A stretch of 64,000 nucleotides of DNA, from assembly GCF_001444425.1 (NCBI RefSeq), contig NZ_CP013189.1, positions 2,170,001-2,234,000 of the forward strand, written 5' to 3'. Shown here piece by piece: positions 42,634 through 53,100 of the stretch (within the stretch, counting starts at the first letter, position 1; each line of letters begins with the position of its first letter). The DNA comes from Pseudohongiella spirulinae. GTDB taxonomy: Bacteria; Pseudomonadota; Gammaproteobacteria; Pseudomonadales; Pseudohongiellaceae. The translations under genes were made by a program, and so were the position numbers. A model generated the notes under the pieces. The model was given only the letters and a program-made list of their open reading frames with translations. It had not been told where the DNA came from and searched no databases.

Positions 42634-45600
42634 TCAGAACTGCATCAACAAACGGGCATAGAGTCGACGACCTCGGCCATCAAACTGATATGCATCATAG
42701 TTGAGTGCACCACTGTAGTGGAAAGGCAGCTCAGCATTGAAAGCATCCAGGGCGCCGACCGTCAGAATACTGGTACCCAGATTCTGATTAGCCCATTCAT
42801 GCACATAGCTGTACTGCAGATCCACGCTGTGGTAGCTGGAGATCTCACGGTTCACGATGGAACGTACATAGTCATTGCCATTATCAAAGGTGTCCTGATA
42901 AGACAAATTCTGATAAGAGCCGACGAAACGGTTAATCACCGACACTGAGTGTCTGGCATCCAGACTGCTCCAGCTCAAGGTCAGGTTACCCTTCTTGTCC
43001 GGCAGCGAACGTACCAGCAGGCCATCGCCAGTGGTACCGGCAGCATCAAAGATGCCGGTTTCACGCAGACCCAGTTCCAGCCCAGGCACATCGCTCAGCT
43101 TGTACTGATTCACGTAGGTGAAATCAGTGCTGATACGGAAGCGGCCCATGTCAGTATCCCAGCGATAGGCCATCTTCAGGTCCATACCGTCAGCAGTGAC
43201 CTTACCTGCATTTATGGCGGCCGAACTGATGGTCACCAATGCACCCGTAGTGCTGCCTGCGGAGCGAACAACACCTTCAACCACATAAGTACGTGGATCG
43301 ACTACGCAGTCCAGACGGGAAAGCGGGATCGTCTGACCGCTAGCCGTCTTGGACGCCTCAGGGTCACTACCCCACTGTGCTTCAAGAGCCACGGGGTCAC
43401 ACGAGGCGTATGGATCTAATCCAGCGTATGCTGCAGATGGGCTGCTGGAAATCGTACCGTTGTATACGTAGTTTGCAGGGTTGGCTGCTGCCGCCTGGAA
43501 TGCCTCGATCTCATGACCAATGGCAGAAATTCCAGGCTGTGGCATCACCCGATCTTCCACTTCAAAACGCCAGAAATCAGCATTGATACTCAGACCTTCC
43601 AGTGCACCACCTGGAGTCCAGATAAAGCCTGCACTGAAAGTATCTGCGTACTCATTACCAATATCTGGAGCTGGCGATCCCACGGTATAGGTCGATTCCG
43701 GTTCTGCGTTATCATTGGTTGGCGGCACCATACCGGCGCGCACAGCCTGAGCACTGATCGGATCACGGAAAGTGACTGAACTTGATTCCAGTCCTTCCAA
43801 CTGGACACCGATGTTCGGTGCACGGAAAGACTGCGAGAATGAACCTCTGAACAACAGCTCATCCGTCGGCCTCCAGCTCAAGGCAACCTTGGGTGTTAGC
43901 TCACCACCGATCTGACCGCCGTAGTCCTCATACCGCAACGCAACCTGTGATTCGATATTATTCCAGAATGGCAGTGACAGCTCCATGAACGCCGAGTTTG
44001 TTGTCCTGGTGTGATCGTAGTTAAAGATACACTCAGAACACTCGAAGTTATTGGACACATAGCGATAGGCATTCGGACGACCATCGGGCCCAAAACCGGC
44101 AATGGCGTTCAGACCGGGCTGATTCATCTCCGGCGCGATGGACTTGGAGTTTTGCTCTCGGTACTGCGCGCCGACCGCAAATTGTGCCATGCCGCCCTGC
44201 ATTTCGAACAACTCACCGGCCAGCACCGCATCAAACACACCCAGCTTGTTACGCTTGTCGGCGCGACGGATGGTCGGCATCATCCAGTCGATCAGTTCCT
44301 GAGAGTTAGCCAGACTTGGATCAGACTGACGGGTCAGGAAAGGATTGTAGAACTCACAGCCATCCTTGCCGTGGTTGTTACTGGTCAGTGCATAAGACAG
44401 CGACTCGTAGGTGTTAAAGACGAATCCGGGGAAGAACAGCTGAGTCATGCTGCTGCCAACAAAATCCCAGCCCGTTGGAATGAACGGCGAAATATGGCCG
44501 CGCGCACTCAGGAAATCGAAATCAGGAACACCATTAGGCGTACAGTTGGGACCTCCCAGACCGTTAGCCGCCAGATGCGCTCGGTCGCGCTGGAATGTCT
44601 TGTATTCCAGCTCGAAGCTGGTGCTGCTCCAGGAGTAGCTGACATCATAATTAAAGCGACGATCGTTCATTGCCATGAACTCGCCTTTCAACCCCGCCTG
44701 AACGCCCAGAGCTTCTGTGCGGCTCATCTGGTTACCGCCGCCCTCTCGTGGCGAACTGCCAATATTCATGTTGGCATAGGAAGGTGCGTTGATACCGCCA
44801 TTGCGAATATCGGTTGGTGCATTGGTGATATCGGCAGCCGTCGGACGCGCGAGGCCGATGGCTGGTGCAAAATAACCCAGTTCCATTGGCTGACCGATTG
44901 AATAACCGCCCCAGGCCGGATTACCCTGATGCGCCCCGGGCTGAGCCAGGAACATCGTTGGACCACGGCTGGTATAGGTGCCGGAATCAGAGCGCTGAAT
45001 ATCGCTGTTTGAATACTGGGCAAATGAGTAAAATTCCATGCTGTCACTGAAAGCATGGTCAAAGGCACCAGCAATACTGTCCCTTTCCATACCCACATTG
45101 AGCAGATCCCAGTGATAGGTATTTTCACGACAGGACGAGTTGGGTTCACCACGCTGCGAGGTGCGCGTTCCCACAAAGTAAGGCGTTCCATCAGCGGAGG
45201 TCAGCGTATCACACAACGGATCGGTATATCGGGGCGTGTTCTGTCCACCTTCAGCCACTGCCTGATCAACCAACGCCTGGTTCAGATAGGCCGGATTGAT
45301 GCGCGTGCCGAACGCGGCATTTGCCAGCGGAGTACCCAGCCCACCCACTGTTCCGCTGAATTCCGAGCGCTCATCAAAGTATCGGGCTGCTGAAATCGGG
45401 ACCGGATCACGACGGAACATTTCACCGGAAATCACGAAATGGGTAGAACCGGTGTCATTGGACCAGCCCCAGATGGCGCTGATTGTTTGATCCTGGTTGC
45501 CCATATCTTTTTCAATGGCCTGAACATCACCGTAAAGTTCAAAGCCTTCAAACTGATTACGCATGATGATGTTGACCACGCCAGCAACCGCATCAGAACC

Positions 45601-46086
45601 ATACAGTGCCGAACCACCATCAGTCAGCACTTCCATCCGTTCGACCATGACCAGCGGAATGGTATTGATGTCAACGAATTCCCCGCCAGTCGGTGTAGCT
45701 GTTGCAGCCGGGGCGAAGCGCTTGCCGTTGATCAGTGTCAGGGTTGAGTTTTCACCCAGGTTACGCAGATTGATATTGGCCATGCCAGACACGTTACCCA
45801 TGGCGGCATTACCACCGTCAGAGCCTTCGTTGCTGACTGAACCGGAGTTTACTTCGAGGTTTTTGATGACATCCCAGATCTGGGCGGCACCCTGTGCTTC
45901 AATGGACGCTCTGTCGACGACCTGCACCGGGGATGGTGCATCAAGGGGGCTGCCGCGCAGGTATGAGCCTGTGACAACCACTTCCTCCACTTCAGTGTCC
46001 TGTTGAGCGACTGCCGGGACACATGAGATTGCTGTAACTACCCCTAGTAATAGGGACTTCTTTCGGAAACCAGGCCTGTTAGACAT
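42634..46086 (-). CDS. TonB-dependent receptor, copy 1
   Basis: A 1150-residue outer-membrane receptor. It has a Sec signal (core LLLGVVTAISCVPAVA), a TonB-box-like VEEVVVTGSYLRG, a plug (about 40-170: LNLRNLGENSTLTLINGKR-type region, LTDGGSALYGSDAVAGVVNI) and a large beta-barrel ending in the aromatic terminus LYARLLMQF. The extracellular part has paired Cys residues (NFECSECIFNYDH; GPNCTPNG). ATG 46086 has GGGGGA 6 bases upstream. The closest relative is the gene upstream (46387). No ExbB/ExbD/TonB genes are present. The substrate is unknown. Confidence 0.93.
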   Translation of the reverse strand: MSNRPGFRKKSLLLGVVTAISCVPAVAQQDTEVEEVVVTGSYLRGSPLDAPSPVQVVDRASIEAQGAAQIWDVIKNLEVNSGSVSNEGSDGGNAAMGNVSGMANINLRNLGENSTLTLINGKRFAPAATATPTGGEFVDINTIPLVMVERMEVLTDGGSALYGSDAVAGVVNIIMRNQFEGFELYGDVQAIEKDMGNQDQTISAIWGWSNDTGSTHFVISGEMFRRDPVPISAARYFDERSEFSGTVGGLGTPLANAAFGTRINPAYLNQALVDQAVAEGGQNTPRYTDPLCDTLTSADGTPYFVGTRTSQRGEPNSSCRENTYHWDLLNVGMERDSIAGAFDHAFSDSMEFYSFAQYSNSDIQRSDSGTYTSRGPTMFLAQPGAHQGNPAWGGYSIGQPMELGYFAPAIGLARPTAADITNAPTDIRNGGINAPSYANMNIGSSPREGGGNQMSRTEALGVQAGLKGEFMAMNDRRFNYDVSYSWSSTSFELEYKTFQRDRAHLAANGLGGPNCTPNGVPDFDFLSARGHISPFIPTGWDFVGSSMTQLFFPGFVFNTYESLSYALTSNNHGKDGCEFYNPFLTRQSDPSLANSQELIDWMMPTIRRADKRNKLGVFDAVLAGELFEMQGGMAQFAVGAQYREQNSKSIAPEMNQPGLNAIAGFGPDGRPNAYRYVSNNFECSECIFNYDHTRTTNSAFMELSLPFWNNIESQVALRYEDYGGQIGGELTPKVALSWRPTDELLFRGSFSQSFRAPNIGVQLEGLESSSVTFRDPISAQAVRAGMVPPTNDNAEPESTYTVGSPAPDIGNEYADTFSAGFIWTPGGALEGLSINADFWRFEVEDRVMPQPGISAIGHEIEAFQAAAANPANYVYNGTISSSPSAAYAGLDPYASCDPVALEAQWGSDPEASKTASGQTIPLSRLDCVVDPRTYVVEGVVRSAGSTTGALVTISSAAINAGKVTADGMDLKMAYRWDTDMGRFRISTDFTYVNQYKLSDVPGLELGLRETGIFDAAGTTGDGLLVRSLPDKKGNLTLSWSSLDARHSVSVINRFVGSYQNLSYQDTFDNGNDYVRSIVNREISSYHSVDLQYSYVHEWANQNLGTSILTVGALDAFNAELPFHYSGALNYDAYQFDGRGRRLYARLLMQF

Positions 46087-46164
46087 GGATGTTCCCCCAT
46101 GATTTTTATTGTTAATTCGTAGAGTTGCATGTGTGCGCATCCGGCGCTGGCAATTCGATACTTC

Positions 46165-46195
46165 TCCGATCAGACATCCCTTACTGGCGATCGGA
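46165..46195 (-). promoter_or_regulatory. Leader stem-loop of receptor copy 1
   Basis: In the predicted 5' leader, TCCGATC (46165-46171) pairs with GATCGGA (46189-46195). It is followed toward the gene by the complement of TTCGATACT (46154-46162). Copy 2 has the same layout with a different stem sequence. Possible RNA-level control or a protein site. Confidence 0.4.
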
Positions 46196-46215
46196 ACTAC
46201 AGGGAATCGTCAACG

Positions 46216-46244
46216 ACTGTATCCAAATGAAACAGGCAATGCAA
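46216..46244 (-). promoter_or_regulatory. Promoter of receptor copy 1
   Basis: On the minus strand -35 TTGCAT (46239-46244), a 17-base spacer, and -10 TACAGT (46216-46221). About 40 bases around it are nearly the same before copy 2. The leader to ATG 46086 is about 120 bases. Confidence 0.65.
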
Positions 46245-46330
46245 TCGAATTTGAACTGATTCACAAAACAGTCTGTCGCAATGGGGGATAATGATCAAAA
46301 GCAGTGATAAAAGATATAGTTTGAAATGAT

Positions 46331-46364
46331 AAAAAGGGTCAGGTCACCTAAGGCAACCTGACCC
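46331..46364 (-). terminator. Intrinsic terminator of receptor copy 2
   Basis: On the minus strand GGGTCAGGT pairs with ACCTGACCC and is followed by TTTTTAT. It lies just after the stop of copy 2 and separates it from copy 1, so each copy is its own transcript. Confidence 0.88.
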
Positions 46365-46386
46365 TGTGTCACACTAAAGACGGATA

Positions 46387-49300
46387 TCAGAACTGCATCA
46401 ATACCCGGGCATAAAGACGACGGCCACGACCGTCAAACTGATAGGCGTCATAGTTCAGCGCGCCGGCGTAGTGGAACGGCAACTCCGCATTAAAGGCATC
46501 ATGTGCACCTACTGTAAACAGGGTGGTGCCCATATTCTGATTAGCCCATTCATGTACGTAGTTGTATTGCAGGTCCACGCTGTTATAGCTGGAAATCGAA
46601 CGGTTGACGATGGAACGCACGTAATCGTTACCATTGTCATAGGCATCCTGATAGTCCAGGTTCTGATAGGAACCTACCATACGATTAATGACCGTCACGC
46701 TGTGTCTGGCATCCAGGCTACTCCAGCTCAGGGTCAGATTGCCTTTCAGGTCTGGCAGTGATCTGACCAGCAACCCATCGCCCGTTGTACCCGACGCATC
46801 AAAAATGCCTGTTTCACGCAGACCAAGCTCGAGCCCGGGCACATCACTCAACGTGTACTGGTTCACGTAGGTAAAGTCCGAACTGATCCTGAATCGGCCG
46901 ATATCGGTATTCCAGGTATAGCCAATTTTCAGATCCACACCATCAGCGGTTACTTTGCCTGCATTAATGGCCGCAGCGCTGATTGTAATCAGACTGGCGA
47001 CTGTGCTGCCTGCCGCCCTGACCACACCGTCAACAACATAGGTGCGGGGATCGACCACACAATCCAGGCGAGACAGCGGTATCACCTGTCCAGACGGTGT
47101 TTTTGACGCTTCCGGATCACTACCCCATTGAGCCTCCAATGCATCGGGATCACATGAGGCAAAAGGTGGTAATCCAGCATAGGCGGCCGTCGGACTGCTG
47201 GCAATCGTGCCGTTGTAAACGTAATTTGACTTGTTGGCAGCAGCTGCAGAGAAGGCCTCAATTTCATGGCCAATCGCGGAAATACCCGGTTGAGGCATAA
47301 CCCGATCCTCCACCTCAAAGCGCCAGAAATCCGCATTAACACTCAATCCCTCGAAAACGCCACCGGGCGTCCAGATGAAGCCGGCGCTGAAGGTATCAGC
47401 ATACTCGTTGCCTATATCCGGAGCCGGAGACCCCACTGTATAGGTAAACTCAGGTTCCGCATTTTCATTAGTGGGCGGCACCATGCCGGCACGCACGGCC
47501 TGAGCACTGATCGGATCGCGGAAAGTTACACTGCTGGCCTCCAGCCCTTCCAACTGCACGCCGATGTTAGGCGCCCGGAATGACTGAGAGTAAGAGCCAC
47601 GCAACAGGAATGAGTCGGTTGGCCGCCAGCTCAAGGCAACTTTGGGCGTCAATTCGCCACCGATCTGACCGCCGTAGTCCTCATAACGCAGTGCCACCTG
47701 GGACTCCACCCGATTCAGGAACGGCAGTGACAATTCCAGGAACGCAGCCGATGTATCTCGCGTATGATCATAGTTAAAAATACACATTGAGCATTCAAAG
47801 TTGTTTGAAACGTAACGGTACTCATTCGGTCTGCCATCCGGTCCGAAACCGGCAATGGCATTCAGACCCGGCTGATTCATTGCTGGTGCGATGGACTTTG
47901 CATTCTGTTCACGGTACTGGCCACCAACCGCAAACTGCGCCATACCACCGGCCATTTCAAACAACTCACCAGACAAGACAGCGTCAAACACAGCCAGTTT
48001 GTTGCGTTTGTCCGACCGTCGGATGGTCGGCAACATCCAGTCAATCAGCTCCTGCGAATTGGCCATGTTCGGATCCGATTGGCGGGTCAGGAAGGGATTG
48101 TAGAACTCGCAGCCATCCTTGCCATGATTGTTGCTGGTTAATGCCAATGACAGCGATTCATGCGTATTAAACACAAAACCCGGGAAGAACAACTGGGTCA
48201 TGCTGGCTCCCACAAAATCCCAACCCGTCGGGATTGCCGGAGAAATATGCCCCCGGGCACTGCGGAAATCAAAGTCCGGCACGCCATTGGGTGTACAGTT
48301 GGGACCGCCCAGGCCATTGGCCGCCAGATGGGCACGATCACGCTGGAAGGTTTTGTACTCCAGCTCAAAGCTGGTACCACTCCAGGAATAACTGACATCA
48401 TAGTTAAAGCGCCGGTCATTCATGGCGGTAAACTCACCCCGAATGCCCGCCTGAACCCCAACAGCATCGGTGCGGCTGACCTGATTACCACCGCCGTTGC
48501 GCGGTGAGCTGCCGATATTGGGTGCGGCATACATTGGCGCATTCAGCCCCCCATTGCGTATATCAATGGGAGCATTGGTAATGTCAGCCGCTGTCGGTCT
48601 GGCCAATCCGATGGCCGGCGCGAAATATCCAAGCTCCATAGGCTGCCCGATGGAGTAACCACCCCAGGCCGGATTGCCCTGGTGCGCCCCGGGCTGAGCC
48701 AAAAACATGGTTGGTCCACGGGCGCTGTACGATCCCGCGTCAGAGCGCATGATATCGCTCGTCGAATACTGAGCGAATGAATAGAACTCCGTATTATCAT
48801 TAAAGGCATGATTAAACGCAGCCGCGACACTGTCCCGCTCCATGCCAACATTCAGCAGGCTCCATTCATAAGTATTCTCGCGACAACTTGTGTTTGGCTG
48901 GCCCCGCTCTGATGTCCTGGTGCCGGTAAAATAAGGTGTTCCATCAGCAGAGGTTAGCGAATAACACAGTGGATCGGTGTAGCGAGGATTGGCGTTGCCG
49001 CCTTCTGCAATAGCCTGTGCTACTGCTTCATCATTTAAATAGGCAGGGTTGATCTGGGTGCCAAATGCCGCATTGGCCAGAGGCGTACCCATGCCGCCAA
49101 CAGTACCGGTAAATTCAGAGCGTTCATCAAAATACCGGGCGGCGCTGATCGACACTGGATCGCGCCGGAACATTTCGCCGGACAACACGAAGTGGGTACT
49201 TCCTGACTCATTTGCCCAACCCCAGATGGCGCTGACAGTCCGATCCTGGTTATCCATTTCCTTCTCAATAGCCTGAATATCGCCATAGAGTTCAAAACCT

Positions 49301-49848
49301 TCAAACTGGGTGCGCATGATCACGTTGACCACGCCGGCCACTGCGTCAGAGCCGTATAGTGCAGAGCCACCATCAGTCAGCACTTCCAGTCGTTCCACCA
49401 TGACCAGTGGAATGGTATTGATATCCACAAACTCTCCACCGGTCGGCGTTGATGTGGCGGCCGGGGTGAAACGTTTACCGTTGATCAGGGTCAGAGTGGA
49501 GTTTTCACCGAGGTTACGCAGGTTGATATTTGCCATGCCGGCGGTACCACCCATGACTGCCAGACCACCGTCACTGCCCTCGTTACTGATTGAACCGGAG
49601 TTAACTTCAAGATTTTTCACTACATCCCAGATCTGGGCAGCGCCCTGAGCTTCGATGGAGGCACGGTCTACTACCTGTACCGGCGATGGCGCATCCAGCG
49701 GACTTCCCCGCAGATACGAGCCGGTTACAATAACTTCTTCAACTTCGGGATCCTGACTTTCCTGAGCCAGTGCAGGCAGACTGCTCAGGCTGGAGACAAC
49801 GCAAGACAGCACCAGCGCCTTCTTGCGAAAAGCGGGCCATTCAGACAT
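46387..49848 (-). CDS. TonB-dependent receptor, copy 2
   Basis: A 1153-residue paralogue of the flanking receptors. Signal peptide (core LVLSCVVSSLSSLPALA), TonB-box-like EEVIVTGSYLRGS, plug with SALYGSDAVAGVVNVIM, barrel end LYARVLMQF. It is nearly identical to copy 1 over long runs, including PAWGGYSIGQPMELGYFAPA; most differences are in scattered single residues. The CxxC in the loop reads CSMC. The start has GGGGAATAG upstream. It has a separate promoter and terminator. Confidence 0.93.
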   Translation of the reverse strand: MSEWPAFRKKALVLSCVVSSLSSLPALAQESQDPEVEEVIVTGSYLRGSPLDAPSPVQVVDRASIEAQGAAQIWDVVKNLEVNSGSISNEGSDGGLAVMGGTAGMANINLRNLGENSTLTLINGKRFTPAATSTPTGGEFVDINTIPLVMVERLEVLTDGGSALYGSDAVAGVVNVIMRTQFEGFELYGDIQAIEKEMDNQDRTVSAIWGWANESGSTHFVLSGEMFRRDPVSISAARYFDERSEFTGTVGGMGTPLANAAFGTQINPAYLNDEAVAQAIAEGGNANPRYTDPLCYSLTSADGTPYFTGTRTSERGQPNTSCRENTYEWSLLNVGMERDSVAAAFNHAFNDNTEFYSFAQYSTSDIMRSDAGSYSARGPTMFLAQPGAHQGNPAWGGYSIGQPMELGYFAPAIGLARPTAADITNAPIDIRNGGLNAPMYAAPNIGSSPRNGGGNQVSRTDAVGVQAGIRGEFTAMNDRRFNYDVSYSWSGTSFELEYKTFQRDRAHLAANGLGGPNCTPNGVPDFDFRSARGHISPAIPTGWDFVGASMTQLFFPGFVFNTHESLSLALTSNNHGKDGCEFYNPFLTRQSDPNMANSQELIDWMLPTIRRSDKRNKLAVFDAVLSGELFEMAGGMAQFAVGGQYREQNAKSIAPAMNQPGLNAIAGFGPDGRPNEYRYVSNNFECSMCIFNYDHTRDTSAAFLELSLPFLNRVESQVALRYEDYGGQIGGELTPKVALSWRPTDSFLLRGSYSQSFRAPNIGVQLEGLEASSVTFRDPISAQAVRAGMVPPTNENAEPEFTYTVGSPAPDIGNEYADTFSAGFIWTPGGVFEGLSVNADFWRFEVEDRVMPQPGISAIGHEIEAFSAAAANKSNYVYNGTIASSPTAAYAGLPPFASCDPDALEAQWGSDPEASKTPSGQVIPLSRLDCVVDPRTYVVDGVVRAAGSTVASLITISAAAINAGKVTADGVDLKIGYTWNTDIGRFRISSDFTYVNQYTLSDVPGLELGLRETGIFDASGTTGDGLLVRSLPDLKGNLTLSWSSLDARHSVTVINRMVGSYQNLDYQDAYDNGNDYVRSIVNRSISSYNSVDLQYNYVHEWANQNMGTTLFTVGAHDAFNAELPFHYAGALNYDAYQFDGRGRRLYARVLMQF

Positions 49849-49978
49849 AGCTATTCCCCTACTCTAATAATTTTTATTGTTTGAAAGAACTGCTGTTTAG
49901 AGGCCAGAAGCCTTAGCACTTCGATACTACCCCGGCGTTCTTCCTTGGAAATACCGGGACAACAGGGAATCGTTATGG

Positions 49979-50007
49979 AATGTATCTAATTGAAACAGGC
50001 AATGCAA
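49979..50007 (-). promoter_or_regulatory. Promoter of receptor copy 2
   Basis: -35 TTGCAT (50002-50007), a 17-base spacer and -10 TACATT (49979-49984) on the minus strand. The same spacing and nearly the same spacer sequence stand before copy 1. A stem (CCCGG 49931-49935 with CCGGG 49954-49958) and TTCGATACT (49920-49928, plus-strand reading) follow in the leader. Confidence 0.65.
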
Positions 50008-50020
50008 CGGCTTTACAAAG

Positions 50021-50061
50021 AAAAACCGGCAAACCACCCCGAAGGGCAGTTTGCCGGTTTT
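50021..50061 (-). terminator. Intrinsic terminator of receptor copy 3
   Basis: AAAACCGGCAAAC and GTTTGCCGGTTTT form a 13-base stem with a 14-base loop and T-runs on both strands. It lies between the copy 3 stop and the copy 2 promoter. Confidence 0.88.
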
Positions 50062-50102
50062 CACTTTAGCGTCGCAAAGGCGACACTGTTAAGGGACTGG
50101 CA

Positions 50103-53100
50103 TCAGAACTGTAACAGAGCCCTTGCATAGAATCGGCGGCCACGGCCATCAAACACCGTCGCATCGTAGTTCAGGGCGCCCGCGTAACGGAACGGCAGGG
50201 TGGCATTAAAGGCATCCAGCGCACCTACCGTGAAGATGGCCGTGCCCAGATCCGGGTTACCCCACTCGTGTACATAGCTGTACTGAAGGTCGATACTGTT
50301 GTAGCTGTCGATCTTCTCTGAAACGACGGAGCGGACAAAGTCGTTGCCGTTTTCAAAGTTGTTGCGGTAAGCCAGATCACGGTAAGAGCCCACGTAACGG
50401 CTAATCAGGGTGACGCTGTGCTGGAGACTATTGCTGCTCCAGTTAAGCGTGATGTTGCCTTTTACATCGGGCAGTGAACGCACCAGCACGCCGTCACCGG
50501 TAGTACCGGCCGCGTCAAAGACGCCCGTTTCCAGCAGGCCCAGCTCAAGACCCGGGACATCGCTCAGCTTGTACTGATTAACGTAGGTAAAGTCGGAACT
50601 CAGGCGGAAACGACCCATATCGGTTGTCCACTGATAACCCAGCTTCAGGTCAACACCATCGGCCGTCACTTCGCCTGCATTGATGCTGGAGCTGACAATC
50701 GTCACCAGAGCACCTTCAGTGCTGCCCTGTGTTCTGACCACATCAGGTACCACGTAGCTGCGCGGGTCAACCACACAATCCAGGCGTGAACCCGGAATGA
50801 CCTGACCAGTGGCGTTACGCGAGCCATCAGGACTGCTGCCCCACTGCGCCTCCAGCGCTACCGGGTCACAGGCCTGGAACGGCTGCGCCGCATCATTGGC
50901 GAGCGAAGAGTTCAGTACATAGTTAGCAGGATTGGCAGCGGCCGCTTCAAAGGCAACCAGCTCCTGGGCGATTGACGAAATACCTGGTTGTGGCATCACG
51001 CGGTCTTTTACCTCAAAGCGCCAGAAGTCCGCCCCCACACTCAGACCCTCCAGAGCGCCGTAAGGTGTCCACTGGAATCCCAGTCCATAGGTGTTGGCTG
51101 ATTCATTGCCAATATTCGGAGCCGGGGCACCCACAGTGTAGGTCGTATTCGGTTGCGCATTGGCATTATCAACGGCCGCCAGTCCGGCACGCACTGCCTG
51201 ATTGCGCAGCGGATCACGGAAGGTGATTGAGCTGGCCTCGAGACCTTCTCGCTGCACACCCACATTGGGCGCACGGAAGGACTGCGAAAATGAACCGCGA
51301 ATCAGCAGCTCATCGATCGGGCGCCAGCTGGCGGCAACTTTGGGCGTCACTTCACTGCCAATGCTGTCACCGTAGTCTTCCCATCGCAAGGCAAACTGCG
51401 TTTCCACGTTATTGATCAGCGGCAACGAGAACTCACTGAACACAGCTTTGACGTCACGATCATGGTCGTAGTTGAAGATACACTGCGAGCACTCGTAGTT
51501 GTTGCTGACATAGTGGAACTCATCCGGACGACCGTCCGCACCCCATCCCAGAATCGCATTGGGGAGACCCGGATCATTCAGATACGGAGCCCTGGACTTG
51601 TTGTTTTGTTGTCGATACTGGGCACCCACCGCAAACTGAGCCATGCCGCCACTCATCTGGAACAGATCGCCTGACAGGACGGCATCAAAAACAGCCAGTT
51701 TGTTGCGCTTATCCGCGCGGCGCACCGTGGGAGTCATCCAGTCAATCAATTCCTGGCTGTTACCAAGACTGGCATCAGTCACGGAAGTCAGGAAGGGATT
51801 GTAGAACTGACAACCATCCTGACCATGATTGTTACTAGTCAGGGCCAGCGACAGGCTTTCACGGGTAGTGTGGACAAACCCGGGGAAGTAATACTGGGTG
51901 AACGTGCCACCGAGGAAGTCCCAGAATGTCGGCAATGCGGGAGAGATGTGACTTCTGGCGCTCAGAAAGTCAAAATCGCTCACACCGTTAGGCGTACAGT
52001 TCGGACCACCCAGACCGTTAACAGCCAATTCCGCCCGGTCGCGCTGGAATGTCTGATATTCCAGTTCGAAGCTGGTGCCGCTCCAGGAGTAGCTGACGTC
52101 ATAGTTGAAGCGGCGGTCGTTGACCGCAAAAAACTCACCACGCACACCCGCCTGCACACCGACGGTTTCAGTCAGGTTAACGTTGGTATTGCCACCCTGG
52201 CGCGGGAAGTTACCGATCTGCACGTTGGCAGACATGGGTACATTCGGGCCACCGTTAGCAAGTGCGATGGGTGCATTGGGGATGTCGGCAGCCGTCGGGC
52301 GGCTCAGACCAATGGCCGGCGCGAAATAACCCAGCTCGGCGGGCTGTCCGATAGAATAGCCAGCCCAGGCAGGATTGCCCTGATGCGAGCCCGGAGCGGC
52401 CAGAAACATGCTGGGGCCGCGCGCGGTTACATAACCGGAATCAGAGCGCTCAATATCACTCTTGGACCACTGAGCAAATGAATAAAACTCAGCGGCTTCG
52501 CTGAAGCTGTGCATAAAAGAGGCCGACAGACTGTCGCGCTCCATGCCGACGTTTAGCAAGCGCCACTGCGCATCATTTTCACGGCATACAGAACTGGGCT
52601 GCCCACGCTGGGAAGTGCGGGTACCCCAGAACAGGGCGGAACCATCCGCCGCAGTCAGGTCATCACACAAAGGATCGGTATAACGCAGCGAGCTGGTGCC
52701 ACCCTCGGATATCGCCTGGTCAACAGCTGCCTGGTTAATATAGGCAGGATTAACCCGCGCACCAAACGCTGCCTGATTGATCAGGGTGCCCATGCCGCCG
52801 ACCGGGGCGGTAAATTCAGAGCGATTGTCGTAAAAGCGTGCTGCAGTCACCGGCACGGCGTCGCGACGGAATACTTCACCTGCCAACACCAGATTGGTAT
52901 TGCCACTGTCGCTGGCCCAGCCCCAGATGGCGCTGGCGGTGCGATCCTGATTACCCATCTCTTTCTCAAGAGCCTGGACATCACCATACAGCTCCAGTCC
53001 CTCAAACTCGGTGCGCATAATGATGTTCACAACACCTGCCACAGCGTCAGAACCATACAGTGCTGATCCGCCATCGGTCAGCACTTCGACACGATCAACC

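Noticed and set aside
44011-44901. A 296-codon plus-strand open frame inside receptor copy 1
   Set aside because: It runs antisense to a clear receptor gene, has no family features, and matching antisense frames occur in the other copies because the sequence is shared. It is a shadow.
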